64,000 nt of DNA from Oscillatoriales cyanobacterium (lineage in GTDB: Bacteria; Cyanobacteriota; Cyanobacteriia; Cyanobacteriales; Laspinemataceae). Below the pieces are notes generated by a model. It made no database searches. It saw nothing but the letters and a program-made list of their open reading frames with translations, and was not told where the DNA came from. The stretch covers positions 33,736 through 97,735 of the forward strand of contig JAABRM010000024.1 of NCBI GenBank assembly GCA_011390955.1. The letters are read 5' to 3'. Shown here piece after piece: positions 54,545 through 62,576 of the stretch (positions are counted from its first letter, which is position 1; the number at the start of each line of letters is the position of its first letter). The translations under genes were made by a program, and so were the position numbers.

Positions 54545-55588
54545 TCAATCCTCCGTAATTATATACGGAGGATTTTCTATTAAAAATTGTAAGCATTCGT
54601 TTACTAACTCAAGTGAGTGTTTAGTATCCAAATGGAAGTAAAAGAATCGCTCATAAATTTCAGCAAGTTGTATTGCAGCAGATAAGGACTCAAGATTGAC
54701 GGCCACGTTTGATGCTATACCATCAGAATCGATCCTGGAGAGATTAAAGGTACATCGATCTTCATCAATTTCATAGAAAGTACCAAGAATATCGATTATC
54801 AAGCCATTTCCCCTCTCATTAAGCTGGATTTCATAGCAAGTTCCATGAACTTCTATTTGGCTTGGATACTTGCTTAAATTACAATGGCTAGAAACAATAA
54901 ATTTTTTCGGATTATTAGCAAATTCATCTAAAAAATCCCGGTCTTTTTTTTCTATTTTTCTACTTTTATAGTATTCATTTTGTTGCTCTAACTTTTCAGC
55001 GACTTCAATGAAACGATCGTAGGTTAATATCTCAACATTGTGGTGCCGAGGAAACTTCGACTTTGCATGGATAAGTTCTTTATTAAAGTGGCTGCGTCTA
55101 CCCATAACAATGAAGTATTTACAGCATAAATAGGTTTTAGGATCGCGTAGCGGCATCTTGACACACCAAGGTTCTCGTGCCAAATTCCTCTCAGGATATA
55201 ACGTATCGTACTTTTGAGCCGCATCAGCCAACTGCGATCGCAAAGCCGATCCTTCTTCCCTCTCAAAATTCTGCCAGTCCTCAATTTGTTTAATGGCACT
55301 ACGCAACCTCTTGTGTTGCGTTTCACTCTTCTGATTAAAAGGTGGTTGATCAACTGGCTCTAACTCTACAAATGCGACATTCCAACCTCCAGAAAATGAC
55401 TGCATAACAACAAAATCAGTACGATACTTACCACTTAAAGAAAACTCGGGAATGACATAATCAGAATGTCCGCCACAAGTCATAAAAGTCGCCCAAACGA
55501 GTAAGGGTTCTTCTTTTAAGAAATTATGTATAGCCCGTTCACCTTTTGCTCTGTCTAGAGCCTCAATAAATCTATTTTTCAGGGTCAT
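54545..55588 (-). CDS. sduA: Shedu-like (DUF4263) defence nuclease
   Basis: 347 residues. The N-terminal half carries a PD-(D/E)XK-type core: YVIPEFSLSGKYRTDFVV (acidic Asp), then WNVAFVELEPVDQPPF with the Glu-x-Glu form that some DUF4263 members use in place of Glu-x-Lys, followed by RLRSAIKQIEDWQNFE, the helix that follows the active site in Shedu. A middle part (YFIVMGRRSHFNKEL, EILTYDRFIEVAEKLE) matches the expected DUF4263 C-terminal strands, and about 110 C-terminal residues are extra. Shedu proteins act alone as antiphage nucleases. A 10-bp inverted repeat overlaps the last codons. Confidence 0.72.
   Translation of the reverse strand: MTLKNRFIEALDRAKGERAIHNFLKEEPLLVWATFMTCGGHSDYVIPEFSLSGKYRTDFVVMQSFSGGWNVAFVELEPVDQPPFNQKSETQHKRLRSAIKQIEDWQNFEREEGSALRSQLADAAQKYDTLYPERNLAREPWCVKMPLRDPKTYLCCKYFIVMGRRSHFNKELIHAKSKFPRHHNVEILTYDRFIEVAEKLEQQNEYYKSRKIEKKDRDFLDEFANNPKKFIVSSHCNLSKYPSQIEVHGTCYEIQLNERGNGLIIDILGTFYEIDEDRCTFNLSRIDSDGIASNVAVNLESLSAAIQLAEIYERFFYFHLDTKHSLELVNECLQFLIENPPYIITED
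54548..54573 (-). terminator. Hairpin overlapping the end of the Shedu-like gene
   Basis: ATCCTCCGTA (54548-54557) and TACGGAGGAT (54564-54573) form a perfect 10-bp stem with a six-base loop just before the stop codon at 54545-54547. It encodes the last residues (PPYIITED) and probably terminates or stabilises the message. The 54274-54544 gap below it is AT-rich with nothing recognised. Confidence 0.5.
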
Positions 55589-55676
55589 ATAAATGTTAAA
55601 TAAGTTATCTTACTGTGTAAATCTAACAAACAGGATAAGCTTTCAGTATCGCCCTACAGAAAACTATATAAGCGGT

Positions 55677-55855
55677 GTAATTAACTAGCTATTCAAGGTT
55701 AAATTTGCTAGAGTAGCTCCACCTTGCCAAATTTAACCCGTCACTTTTGCCCGATCACCCCCTAACTTACGAAGTTTATCAAATCTACCATATAACCCCC
55801 CGATCGGAGTATTTATCACTTTATACGATCTCAGGACAAATCAGACTGGCAACAA
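55677..55855. repeat. Degenerate island repeat, copy C
   Basis: The most diverged copy: TAACTAGCTATTCAAGGTTAA, TTTGCTAGAGTAGCTCCACC, CTTTTGCCCGATCACCCCC and GGACAAATCAGACTGG align with copies B and D, with the middle replaced or decayed. It lies between the Shedu-like gene and the methyltransferase remnant. Confidence 0.6.
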
Positions 55856-55889
55856 TCTTCGCCACAATTATACTATACAATAGATTGGC

Positions 55890-56223
55890 TCGCCGCGCAA
55901 TTGCCGTCCGAGTGCAACGCCTTGTTAGGGCTTTTCTCAAGCATAATGCTAATTTCAATTGCCGGAACATTCGCTAATTCTTTTGGTTCCATTTTGTACA
56001 TTCCGCCACCATACACGCGACCTTCATCAAGCATGGCTCGATCGGCGATCTGATTCAACGCTTCAAACAATCTTTGATTCAGTTCCGGGTTTTGGGCAAT
56101 TTTTTGTTCAAAGTGTGGTTTGGGGTAAAGAATTAAGTATGAATTGGCAACAATCGCGTTGGAATATTTTAACACAAAACGGAATGGTTTTGTACCTTTC
56201 TTTTTATCTCTATTAACTGCCAC
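55890..56223 (-). pseudogene. C-terminal remnant of an adenine-specific DNA methyltransferase
   Basis: About 80 residues (ANSYLILYPKPHFEQKI, NPELNQRLFEALNQIADRAML and GRVYGGGMYKMEPKELANVP) match the last part of Eco57I/N6-adenine methyltransferase-type restriction-modification proteins, where a GGG-Y-K-EPKEL segment is typical. The catalytic NPPY and SAM-binding regions are absent upstream; instead the frame starts with unrelated residues next to repeat copy D. The tail (SPNKALHSDGNCAA) runs into a different sequence element. It is a decayed end of a lost R-M gene. Confidence 0.65.
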
Positions 56224-56271
56224 GATCTGCTTGTTTCCCCTTTTTTATGCAAAAAAGTATCCGCTTCTAGC

Positions 56272-56500
56272 TGTAACTATATATTCAACGTCAGATTTGC
56301 TAGATAAGCTCCACATTTTCGGATATTATCCTTTACTTTTGCTCGATCGCACCCTTACTTACAAAAGCACCTTCCTGTCAAAACTTATTAATTCTGCTAG
56401 ATAATCCCTTGATTTCTGTAGTTATTAATGGCGCGATTCCGCCCCAGCGCGGAGGATCGCAAATGCGAATCGCTTTCCGGGCAAATCAGGCTGGCTACGG
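56272..56500. repeat. Degenerate island repeat, copy D
   Basis: Shares with copy B: ATTCAACGTCAGATTTGCTAG, GCTCCACATTTTCGGAT, GCTCGATCGCACCC, TTAATTCTGCTAGATAATCC, TTATTAATGGCGCGATTCC, CCCCAGCGCGGA and CAAATCAGGCTGGC. An extra ACAAAAGCACCTTCCTG is inserted. No gene remains next to it. The remaining sequence to 56704 shows no feature I can support. Confidence 0.75.
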
Positions 56501-56704
56501 CTGGCTACAAACGACACCACAACTATAGAAGTAAATCACGAAGTCAAACTATTCCCTGTTAATAACTTTTGGTGTTGACAAATTTATCCAAATAGACGAA
56601 ATAAGCGCCGTATTTTTTTATCGGAAACTTAGTCTTTTAAAGATGTAATTTCCTGGATAATTGTAATGATCGATTAAATCCCTTACGGGGATATTTAGCC
56701 CCGG

Positions 56705-57679
56705 TTAAGAACTTTTTTCCTGGATAAATTTTTCTAAATCTACGAAAGAACCCCCATAAGTTAGGGTGGGTTTATCGTAGCCTTTTAAATTCACTGTATG
56801 CTGTTGGAATACTTGCTCATTGGGGTCCCAAGCGGAGAGGGCTTTATAAGTGGTTTCCCCAAAGGCAATATCACAGCCAATTTGTTTCGTGGTGGTTTCT
56901 AGGCGAAATGCCGCATTCACCGTATCCCCCAGGGCGGTGTAGTCTTGCCGATCGCCCGTTCCAGTATTGCCCACCATTGCATATCCCGTATTCACCCCCG
57001 CCCCAATGCGTAATGGAAAAGGGAGAGGATATTTGTGATTTAATTTTTCGGTAATTTGGGCTAAAGCCACCAAAGACTGACAAATTTGCAGCACTTCTTC
57101 GGCACTGACGCGATCGACGCGATGAAACCAAACCGCCATCACTGCATCGCCAATATATTTATCTACCCAACTGCCATGAGTTCTAATAATGTCACCAGCG
57201 TAACGAAACCAGGTGCCAATTACTTCTGAGAGAATTTTCTCGTCTAGCTGCCGAGTCAGTACGGTGAAATTACGGATATCTACCACCATGACAGATATTA
57301 AACAGCGTTGATATAACGCAGCGGTTAAATCCTGGGAGTCTTGGTCTTCTGACAAATCCGCAGGTTTGTCGGCGGCTGAGTAAAAATCAATTTCTGTTTC
57401 GCCAAAGATGATGCGATCGCCATTTTGTAAAGTAACCGGAATCGTCACCCGTCGGCCATTCACAAACGTACCATTACGGCTGCCGAGATCGATTAAATAA
57501 AATTCACCCCCTTCTGTCCGCTGCATCATGGCATGGTTTCGGGAAATCCAGCGGTCTGGCAACACAAAATGATTATCGTCACTGCGACCAATCGTCCAGC
57601 AGCTTGTACCGACGAGGGGAAGATAGCGCTCACCGGATTCAGTTCGCAGAATCAAATGAGGATTTCGTTGCAAGTTCAC
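56705..57679 (-). CDS. FHA-domain class III adenylate/guanylate cyclase
   Basis: 324 residues starting at a GTG. An FHA domain (about 8-100; TIGRSDDNHFVLPD, ISRNHAMM, LGSRNGTFVNGRRV) precedes a class III cyclase homology domain (about 125-300). The metal-binding Asp residues are in VMVVDIRNFT and KYIGDAVMAVW, and the purine/transition-state residues in DYTALGDTVNAAFRLE. It should make cAMP (less probably cGMP) and its FHA domain would let a Ser/Thr kinase recruit or control it. Two other FHA proteins are encoded at 30-37 kb. The gene is separate from the defence island that ends just downstream. Confidence 0.93.
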   Translation of the reverse strand: MNLQRNPHLILRTESGERYLPLVGTSCWTIGRSDDNHFVLPDRWISRNHAMMQRTEGGEFYLIDLGSRNGTFVNGRRVTIPVTLQNGDRIIFGETEIDFYSAADKPADLSEDQDSQDLTAALYQRCLISVMVVDIRNFTVLTRQLDEKILSEVIGTWFRYAGDIIRTHGSWVDKYIGDAVMAVWFHRVDRVSAEEVLQICQSLVALAQITEKLNHKYPLPFPLRIGAGVNTGYAMVGNTGTGDRQDYTALGDTVNAAFRLETTTKQIGCDIAFGETTYKALSAWDPNEQVFQQHTVNLKGYDKPTLTYGGSFVDLEKFIQEKSS

Positions 57680-57874
57680 TATGAGCCTCCCAGTGCTGCC
57701 AAACCTCGCCCTCTGATTCTACCCTGGTTTCCATTGGGAAGTTTCAAGGACAGAGGTGGCAATTTTTTACAGATGTTTTACATAATTGAGCCAAAGATTT
57801 TGGTCAGCCGAAGATTTTGGGCGAATCGCTTCCAGAAATCGGCGCCATCTATTTCGGTCTATCCGCATTTTCTG

Positions 57875-58636
57875 TTAAGCCGCCAAAGCCGCCAACCAAA
57901 ATAGGCCATCTACCAAAATTGTACTGAGAACTGCACCCGAAAATGCCCACCAGTGTAATGTTTCTGATGGGCTGCTTCTACGATAGCGTAAAGGAAGAAA
58001 ACCGACGACTAGCAGAACCGTAGCCAGGACCGCAGCACAGGCAATTCCCCAAGGGGTATGGACTTGCGCGATCGCACTGCGGAAAATTGGCACCGCCAAA
58101 TCTGGTTCAGCCAGCATCAATTGGCGCCAGTGGGGAATCAGATCCACTAAATAAAAATAAATATCCGTGACCGCAGTGCCAAATAAAGAACCCACATAAA
58201 ACCAAGCACCCACCAGCCATTGATTTCGGCGGATACACCAAATCGCCATTGGTAGGGCGATCGCCTCCACGGGCAAATGTAGGGTCGGTTCCCAACGCAA
58301 ACCCCCCCAGTACAAAGAACCCGCCAACCAACTACCCGTAAAACCCATCAACAAATCGCCCCAAACCGCCGTAACTGGCTGAGACATCAACCATCGACTC
58401 AGCCAAAACCAGCCGCCGGTGAGAATCAAGCTCACTAAAGGCAGATATCTCACCAAAGGAGCTTCAAAAAATACCGGCACCGAAACCAGAAACACAGACG
58501 CAGCAAAGATCCATCCCGGTGTGGCGACCTTCCCGACTGGACTAGGAACGAAGCCTAGAACAAAAGTGAGAAAATTAACCGGAGACTTCAGCAAAGATGC
58601 GGTGACATCCCTAACAGACCAAGTATCGTTAAACAA
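57875..58636 (-). CDS. DUF3120 membrane protein
   Basis: About 253 residues with six or seven hydrophobic helices (IFAASVFLVSVPVFFEAPLV, WGDLLMGFTGSWLAGSLYWGG, WLVGAWFYVGSLFGTAVTDIYF, IACAAVLATVLLVVGFLPL, FSGAVLSTILVDGLFWLAAL). The pattern PTLHLPVEAIALPMA and TDIYFYLVDLIPHW is that of the cyanobacterial DUF3120 family. Function unknown. The frame starts at a TTG at 58636; a later start before VRDVTASLL is possible. Confidence 0.88.
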   Translation of the reverse strand: MFNDTWSVRDVTASLLKSPVNFLTFVLGFVPSPVGKVATPGWIFAASVFLVSVPVFFEAPLVRYLPLVSLILTGGWFWLSRWLMSQPVTAVWGDLLMGFTGSWLAGSLYWGGLRWEPTLHLPVEAIALPMAIWCIRRNQWLVGAWFYVGSLFGTAVTDIYFYLVDLIPHWRQLMLAEPDLAVPIFRSAIAQVHTPWGIACAAVLATVLLVVGFLPLRYRRSSPSETLHWWAFSGAVLSTILVDGLFWLAALAA

Positions 58637-58723
58637 CGGATTTTAATATTCTTTACTTAACTTCATCTTATTTAATATACCAGACTCAAATCCTTGCCAA
58701 GCCCATTTAGGGAGCTTTTTCCG

Positions 58724-58746
58724 ATCGATATATCGATCGATATATT
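58724..58746. promoter_or_regulatory. ATCGATATATCGAT palindrome upstream of uppP
   Basis: Overlapping copies of CGATCGATATAT form a perfect 14-bp palindrome (58724-58737) and an additional half. It lies about 100 bp before the uppP start in the divergent gap with the DUF3120 gene; an operator is possible but not supported otherwise. Confidence 0.3.
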
Positions 58747-58840
58747 TAAAGGAACTGATTCAATCTGAATGAATTAATGTCTATGGTCTGTTCTATGGTC
58801 TGTAAGTTGCCCAAAATAGCCCAACACAAAAGGAGGAATC

Positions 58841-59845
58841 GTGGGTTTATCTAAATTAAAACTATCTAAATTGAAACTATCAAACTGGAAATTATTAATC
58901 GGATTCGGGTCTGGTGTCACCAGTGCCCTATTGCTTTCTAGTCAAGCTTTGAGCAACCAAGTCACGGAAACCAGCACCTCGGCAACCGAAGCCTCTATGA
59001 CATTCTGGCAAGCCATTGTCCTGGGAATGGTTCAAGGACTCACAGAATTTTTACCCATTAGTAGCACCGCTCATTTAAAAGTTGTGCCGGTTGTCCTCGG
59101 TTGGGGAGATCCCGGTATTTCTTTTACAGCGGTGATTCAACTGGGCAGTATTGCCGCCGTGCTGTGGTACTTTTGGGGAGACTTGACTGGGTTGGCGAAA
59201 GGTGCATTCAGTGCTTTACGGCAGCAGGATTACAGCGATCGCGACCTAAGAATCGTCATCGGCATTGCCTTGGGAACCCTGCCCATCGTTATTTTAGGAC
59301 TAGGGATTAAATTTAACGCCACCATTGGGGATTTTTATGACACCAAAGCCAGAAGTCTATTAGTGATTGCCATTGTTTCCATTGTCATGGGGCAATTATT
59401 AGGAGTGGCAGAAATCCTGGGCAAACGCCAGCGCAACTTTGAGCAGTTGACCCTCAAAGACGGCATCTTAATGGGTTGCGCCGAAGCATTAGCCATTATT
59501 CCTGGGGTGTCGCGTTCCGGTTCCACCATTACCTCCGGTTTATTTATGGGGTTAGAACGGGCTACGGCGGCACGATTTTCTTTTTTATTAGGAATTCCCG
59601 CGATTACCTTAGCCGGGTTAGTTGAGCTTAAAGACTTATTAGGTGAAGGGGTCGGGGGTGTTGGCATGGTGCCATTAATCTGCGGACTCGTTTCATCAGT
59701 GGTATTTTCTTATGCCTCGATCGCCTGGTTAATTAAATTCTTACAAACCCAGAGCACCTGGATATTTGTCGGTTATCGGCTAATTTTTGGTCTGACTATT
59801 TTAGGCGCGATCGGTGCCCAACTTTCCTGGACAGTAGGACAATAA
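58841..59845 (+). CDS. uppP: Undecaprenyl-diphosphatase
   Basis: A 334-residue integral membrane enzyme that dephosphorylates undecaprenyl pyrophosphate to recycle the lipid carrier for peptidoglycan. The family motifs are clear: GMVQGLTEFLPISSTAHL (about 64-81) with the catalytic Glu and Ser, and PGVSRSGSTITSGLFMGL (about 222-239). The start is a GTG preceded by a perfect AGGAGG. The first 55 residues are an extension before the usual start, holding a repeated LSKLKLSKLKLSN segment and a hydrophobic stretch, possibly a signal-like helix. Confidence 0.95.
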   Translation: MGLSKLKLSKLKLSNWKLLIGFGSGVTSALLLSSQALSNQVTETSTSATEASMTFWQAIVLGMVQGLTEFLPISSTAHLKVVPVVLGWGDPGISFTAVIQLGSIAAVLWYFWGDLTGLAKGAFSALRQQDYSDRDLRIVIGIALGTLPIVILGLGIKFNATIGDFYDTKARSLLVIAIVSIVMGQLLGVAEILGKRQRNFEQLTLKDGILMGCAEALAIIPGVSRSGSTITSGLFMGLERATAARFSFLLGIPAITLAGLVELKDLLGEGVGGVGMVPLICGLVSSVVFSYASIAWLIKFLQTQSTWIFVGYRLIFGLTILGAIGAQLSWTVGQ

Positions 59846-59887
59846 TTCTGTCGGGTGTGGGGCCGCCATCGGTGTGAGGTAAAATTA

Positions 59888-59973
59888 AGAATTAACAATT
59901 GACAATTGATAATTGACAATTAAACAAAATTATCAATTATCAATTATCAATTATCAATTATCAATTATCAATT
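59888..59973. repeat. AATTGAT heptamer array, inverted halves
   Basis: TTAACAATTGACAATTGATAATT and the inverse (TCAATTATCAATTATCAATT) face each other. It sits between uppP and the radical SAM gene, with CCCTACACCCTGCACCCTACACC next to it. The same type of array occurs at 30120 and 37505. Confidence 0.9.
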
Positions 59974-60045
59974 ATTCCCTACACCCTGCACCCTACACCC
60001 TACACCCTATTTATAAACTTATCCGTTGCTAAATCCCTTGCCAAA

Positions 60046-61395
60046 ATGAGCGAAATATCTATCCGTCCTGCCCAAATTACCAAAATTATTCCCGATTCCA
60101 TCGCCGCTGAAATTGGCTTTGAACCGGGCGATCGCCTAATTTCCATTAACGGCACTCGTCCTCGGGATCTAATTGATTACCAATTTCTTTGTGCTGATGA
60201 ATTTCTAGAACTGGAAGTTCAAGACACCAAAGGAAAAATTCACCAGATAGAAATCGAAAAAGACTACGACGAAGACCTCGGTCTAGAATTTGAAAGCGCC
60301 TTATTTGATGGCCTAATTCAATGTAATAATCGTTGTCCTTTTTGCTTCATCGACCAAAAGCCGCCCGGAATGAGAGACACCCTATATCTCAAAGATGATG
60401 ACTACCGTCTCAGCTTTTTATATGGGTCTTATCTCACCCTGACCAACTTACCAAAAAAAGAATGGGAAAGAATCGAACAAATGCGGCTTTCTCCTCTCTA
60501 TGTTTCCGTTCACGCCACCGAACCAGAAATCCGCATTCGCTTATTAAAAAATCCGCGAGCCGGGGACATCCTTAAACAGTTACAATGGTTTAAAGAACGC
60601 CGCCTGCAAATTCATGCTCAAGTCGTCGTTTGTCCGGGAATTAATGATGGTCAACACTTAGAACAAACCTTATTAGATTTAGCCAAATTTGGCCGAGGTG
60701 AAGTGCCAGCAGTGGCATCGGTTGCCGTCGTCCCCGTTGGCTTAACCAAATTTAGACCCGCTGAAGATGAATTAGTCCCTGTCTCTCCCGAAAAAGCCAG
60801 AGAAGTGATTCAGCAAGTGCAGAATTTGCAAGCATCTTTTAGAAAAAAAATAAAATCCACCTTTGCGTGGTTGGCGGATGAATGGTTCTTAATTGCCGGG
60901 GAAGAATTACCCCCAGAATCAGACTATCAAGACTATCCGCAAATTGATAATGGTGTGGGTTCAATTCGCTTATTTATTAGGCAATTTGAAGAATTAGCGG
61001 CTGGAATTTTGCCCAAAGAAGTTACCCCAGAACGGCGTTTAACTTGGGTGGTGGGCAATGCGGTGGAAAAAGCCTTTGACCCGATTCGCCGATCGCTGAA
61101 TCAGGTGCAAGGATTAAAGATACAAGTGGTAGCTTTAAATAGTGAATTTTGGGGGCAAACTATTAGCGTGACTGGGGTGTTAACCGGCCAAGATTTGTTA
61201 ATGGGATTGCAAGGGAAAGATTTAGGGGAAGCAATTTTATTGCCCACGGTGATGCTGAAACATGGTGAAAGTCGATTTTTAGATGATGTCACCGTTGAAG
61301 ATTTATCCCGTCAACTTCAGGTGCCCGTGTTAATGGTTCATAGTGTTGAGGAATTGCTCAATACGGCGATCGCTGACCCATTCTGGAGGAAATAA
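60046..61395 (+). CDS. Cyanobacterial DUF512 radical SAM protein with PDZ domain
   Basis: 449 residues. An N-terminal PDZ-like domain (ITKIIPDSIAAEIGFEPGDRL, SINGTRPRDLIDYQFL) is followed by a radical SAM region with CNNRCPFCFIDQKPPGMR (Cys at about 96, 100, 103 binding the 4Fe-4S cluster), then DDYRLSFLYGSYLTLTNL, and the DUF512 C-terminal domain (about 240-445; VAVVPVGLTKFR, AWLADEWFLIAGEELP, LDDVTVEDLSRQL). It is a conserved cyanobacterial member of this family of unknown substrate. The ATG at 60046 is directly in front of the PDZ domain. Confidence 0.92.
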   Translation: MSEISIRPAQITKIIPDSIAAEIGFEPGDRLISINGTRPRDLIDYQFLCADEFLELEVQDTKGKIHQIEIEKDYDEDLGLEFESALFDGLIQCNNRCPFCFIDQKPPGMRDTLYLKDDDYRLSFLYGSYLTLTNLPKKEWERIEQMRLSPLYVSVHATEPEIRIRLLKNPRAGDILKQLQWFKERRLQIHAQVVVCPGINDGQHLEQTLLDLAKFGRGEVPAVASVAVVPVGLTKFRPAEDELVPVSPEKAREVIQQVQNLQASFRKKIKSTFAWLADEWFLIAGEELPPESDYQDYPQIDNGVGSIRLFIRQFEELAAGILPKEVTPERRLTWVVGNAVEKAFDPIRRSLNQVQGLKIQVVALNSEFWGQTISVTGVLTGQDLLMGLQGKDLGEAILLPTVMLKHGESRFLDDVTVEDLSRQLQVPVLMVHSVEELLNTAIADPFWRK

Positions 61396-61458
61396 AATTT
61401 TCCAGCTTTACAGCAATTTCCTGTTGCATAAACCATAAATTTTCGTTTGTAATGGTGA

Positions 61459-61660
61459 AGCATTCGGGCTGCTAATTCTCGGTTTTTCCCTTGGAGATAA
61501 CTGCCCGAATGCAGAAGTTTAAGGGCGAAGCATTCGGGCTGCTAATTATCGGGTTTTCCCCTGGAGATAACTGCCCGAATGCAGAAGTGTAAGGGCGAAG
61601 CATTCGGGCTGCTAATTATCGGGTTTTCCCCTGGAGATAACTGCCCGAATGCTTCGCCCC
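61459..61660. repeat. Three tandem 70-bp units with GCATTCGGGC palindromic ends
   Basis: CATTCGGGCTGCTAATT recurs at 61461, 61531 and 61601, an exact 70-bp period. Each unit holds GCATTCGGGC and, 40 bp on, its complement GCCCGAATGC, so each can fold into a hairpin. The third unit runs into GCTTCGCCCCTA repeats that end at the stop of the Rpn gene. Confidence 0.92.
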
Positions 61661-61682
61661 TACTTGCGGGAATGCTTCGCCC

Positions 61683-62576
61683 CTAACCTTGCAGCAAATT
61701 TTCTAAATCCGCCAAACTTTGAAAATCGAAAATCGCCTCGGTTAAACTTTCTAAATCCGCTAAAGATAGCTGTTCAACTTGACTGATAATTGGCGGGGGA
61801 ATTTCTCCAAAACGCTTGGATATTTGACGGATCACGAGGGCGATCGCTTGTTCAAGTCGTCCTTGTTCCTTGGCATAAGATAGTCGTCCTTTCTCATCTT
61901 GCAACATCATCCCTCGGCGATCTACCGCTTCCAATTCTTCTACCGTCATCTTCGCTTGGTTAGCCAAATTCAAAGCAAATTCTATTTCCGAGACTTCCCC
62001 TAAACTTGGTGGGATTTCCTCTAAAGTAGCCGCTTCTTTGAGAAAATAAATCCATTTATCGCTTAAAGCACTTAACTCTGAGAGAGTTTTCTTGAATTTG
62101 GGCAACTCCACAAATATCAGGCGCAATTCTTTGTCAATACAGGGAAAGTGTTGCGTTTCTTCTTGAAACACAAATTTGTTGATTACCTGTTGGGTTTGGG
62201 GAAAAAGCATAAAATCGGTGATTGTCACTGCGATCGCTGGATTAAGAAAGGGATAATCCTCCTCTGTAACCAACTGGTTCCTATAGGTTTTTGTCAGATT
62301 ATAAGCCACTCGTTTGTTAACAGCGGTCATGGAAGCCACTTGCATTTCGATCGCTACAATTGACCCGTCCGCTAAAACCGCTTTCACATCTAGATAGGTG
62401 TCTTTTAATGTCATCACCTGACCGGGGTTATAGGGGTTGACAATGGTTAAAGATTGAATCACTTTCTCTCCCCCATAAACGATCGCATTGAGAAAGCTAA
62501 TTAAGATTTCTTTACTTTGTTCAGAACCAAAGATTTTTTTAAAGGCATAATCGACCTTGGGACTAATAAATCTCAT
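61683..62576 (-). CDS. Rpn-family recombination-promoting nuclease
   Basis: 297 residues of the Rpn/PDDEXK_2 (TIGR01784) group. The start RFISPKVDYAFKKIFGSE is diagnostic; the nuclease residues are in LKDTYLDVKAVLADGSIVAIE (Asp and Glu-x-Gln, YLDV...IEMQV, about 62-80). The C-terminal part (LEQAIALVIRQISKRFGEIPP, LADLESLTEAIFDFQSLADLENL) is the usual helical tail. Such proteins act as DNA endonucleases and are very numerous in filamentous cyanobacteria, often as mobile or defence-associated genes. Palindromic 70-bp repeats abut its 3' end. Confidence 0.93.
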   Translation of the reverse strand: MRFISPKVDYAFKKIFGSEQSKEILISFLNAIVYGGEKVIQSLTIVNPYNPGQVMTLKDTYLDVKAVLADGSIVAIEMQVASMTAVNKRVAYNLTKTYRNQLVTEEDYPFLNPAIAVTITDFMLFPQTQQVINKFVFQEETQHFPCIDKELRLIFVELPKFKKTLSELSALSDKWIYFLKEAATLEEIPPSLGEVSEIEFALNLANQAKMTVEELEAVDRRGMMLQDEKGRLSYAKEQGRLEQAIALVIRQISKRFGEIPPPIISQVEQLSLADLESLTEAIFDFQSLADLENLLQG

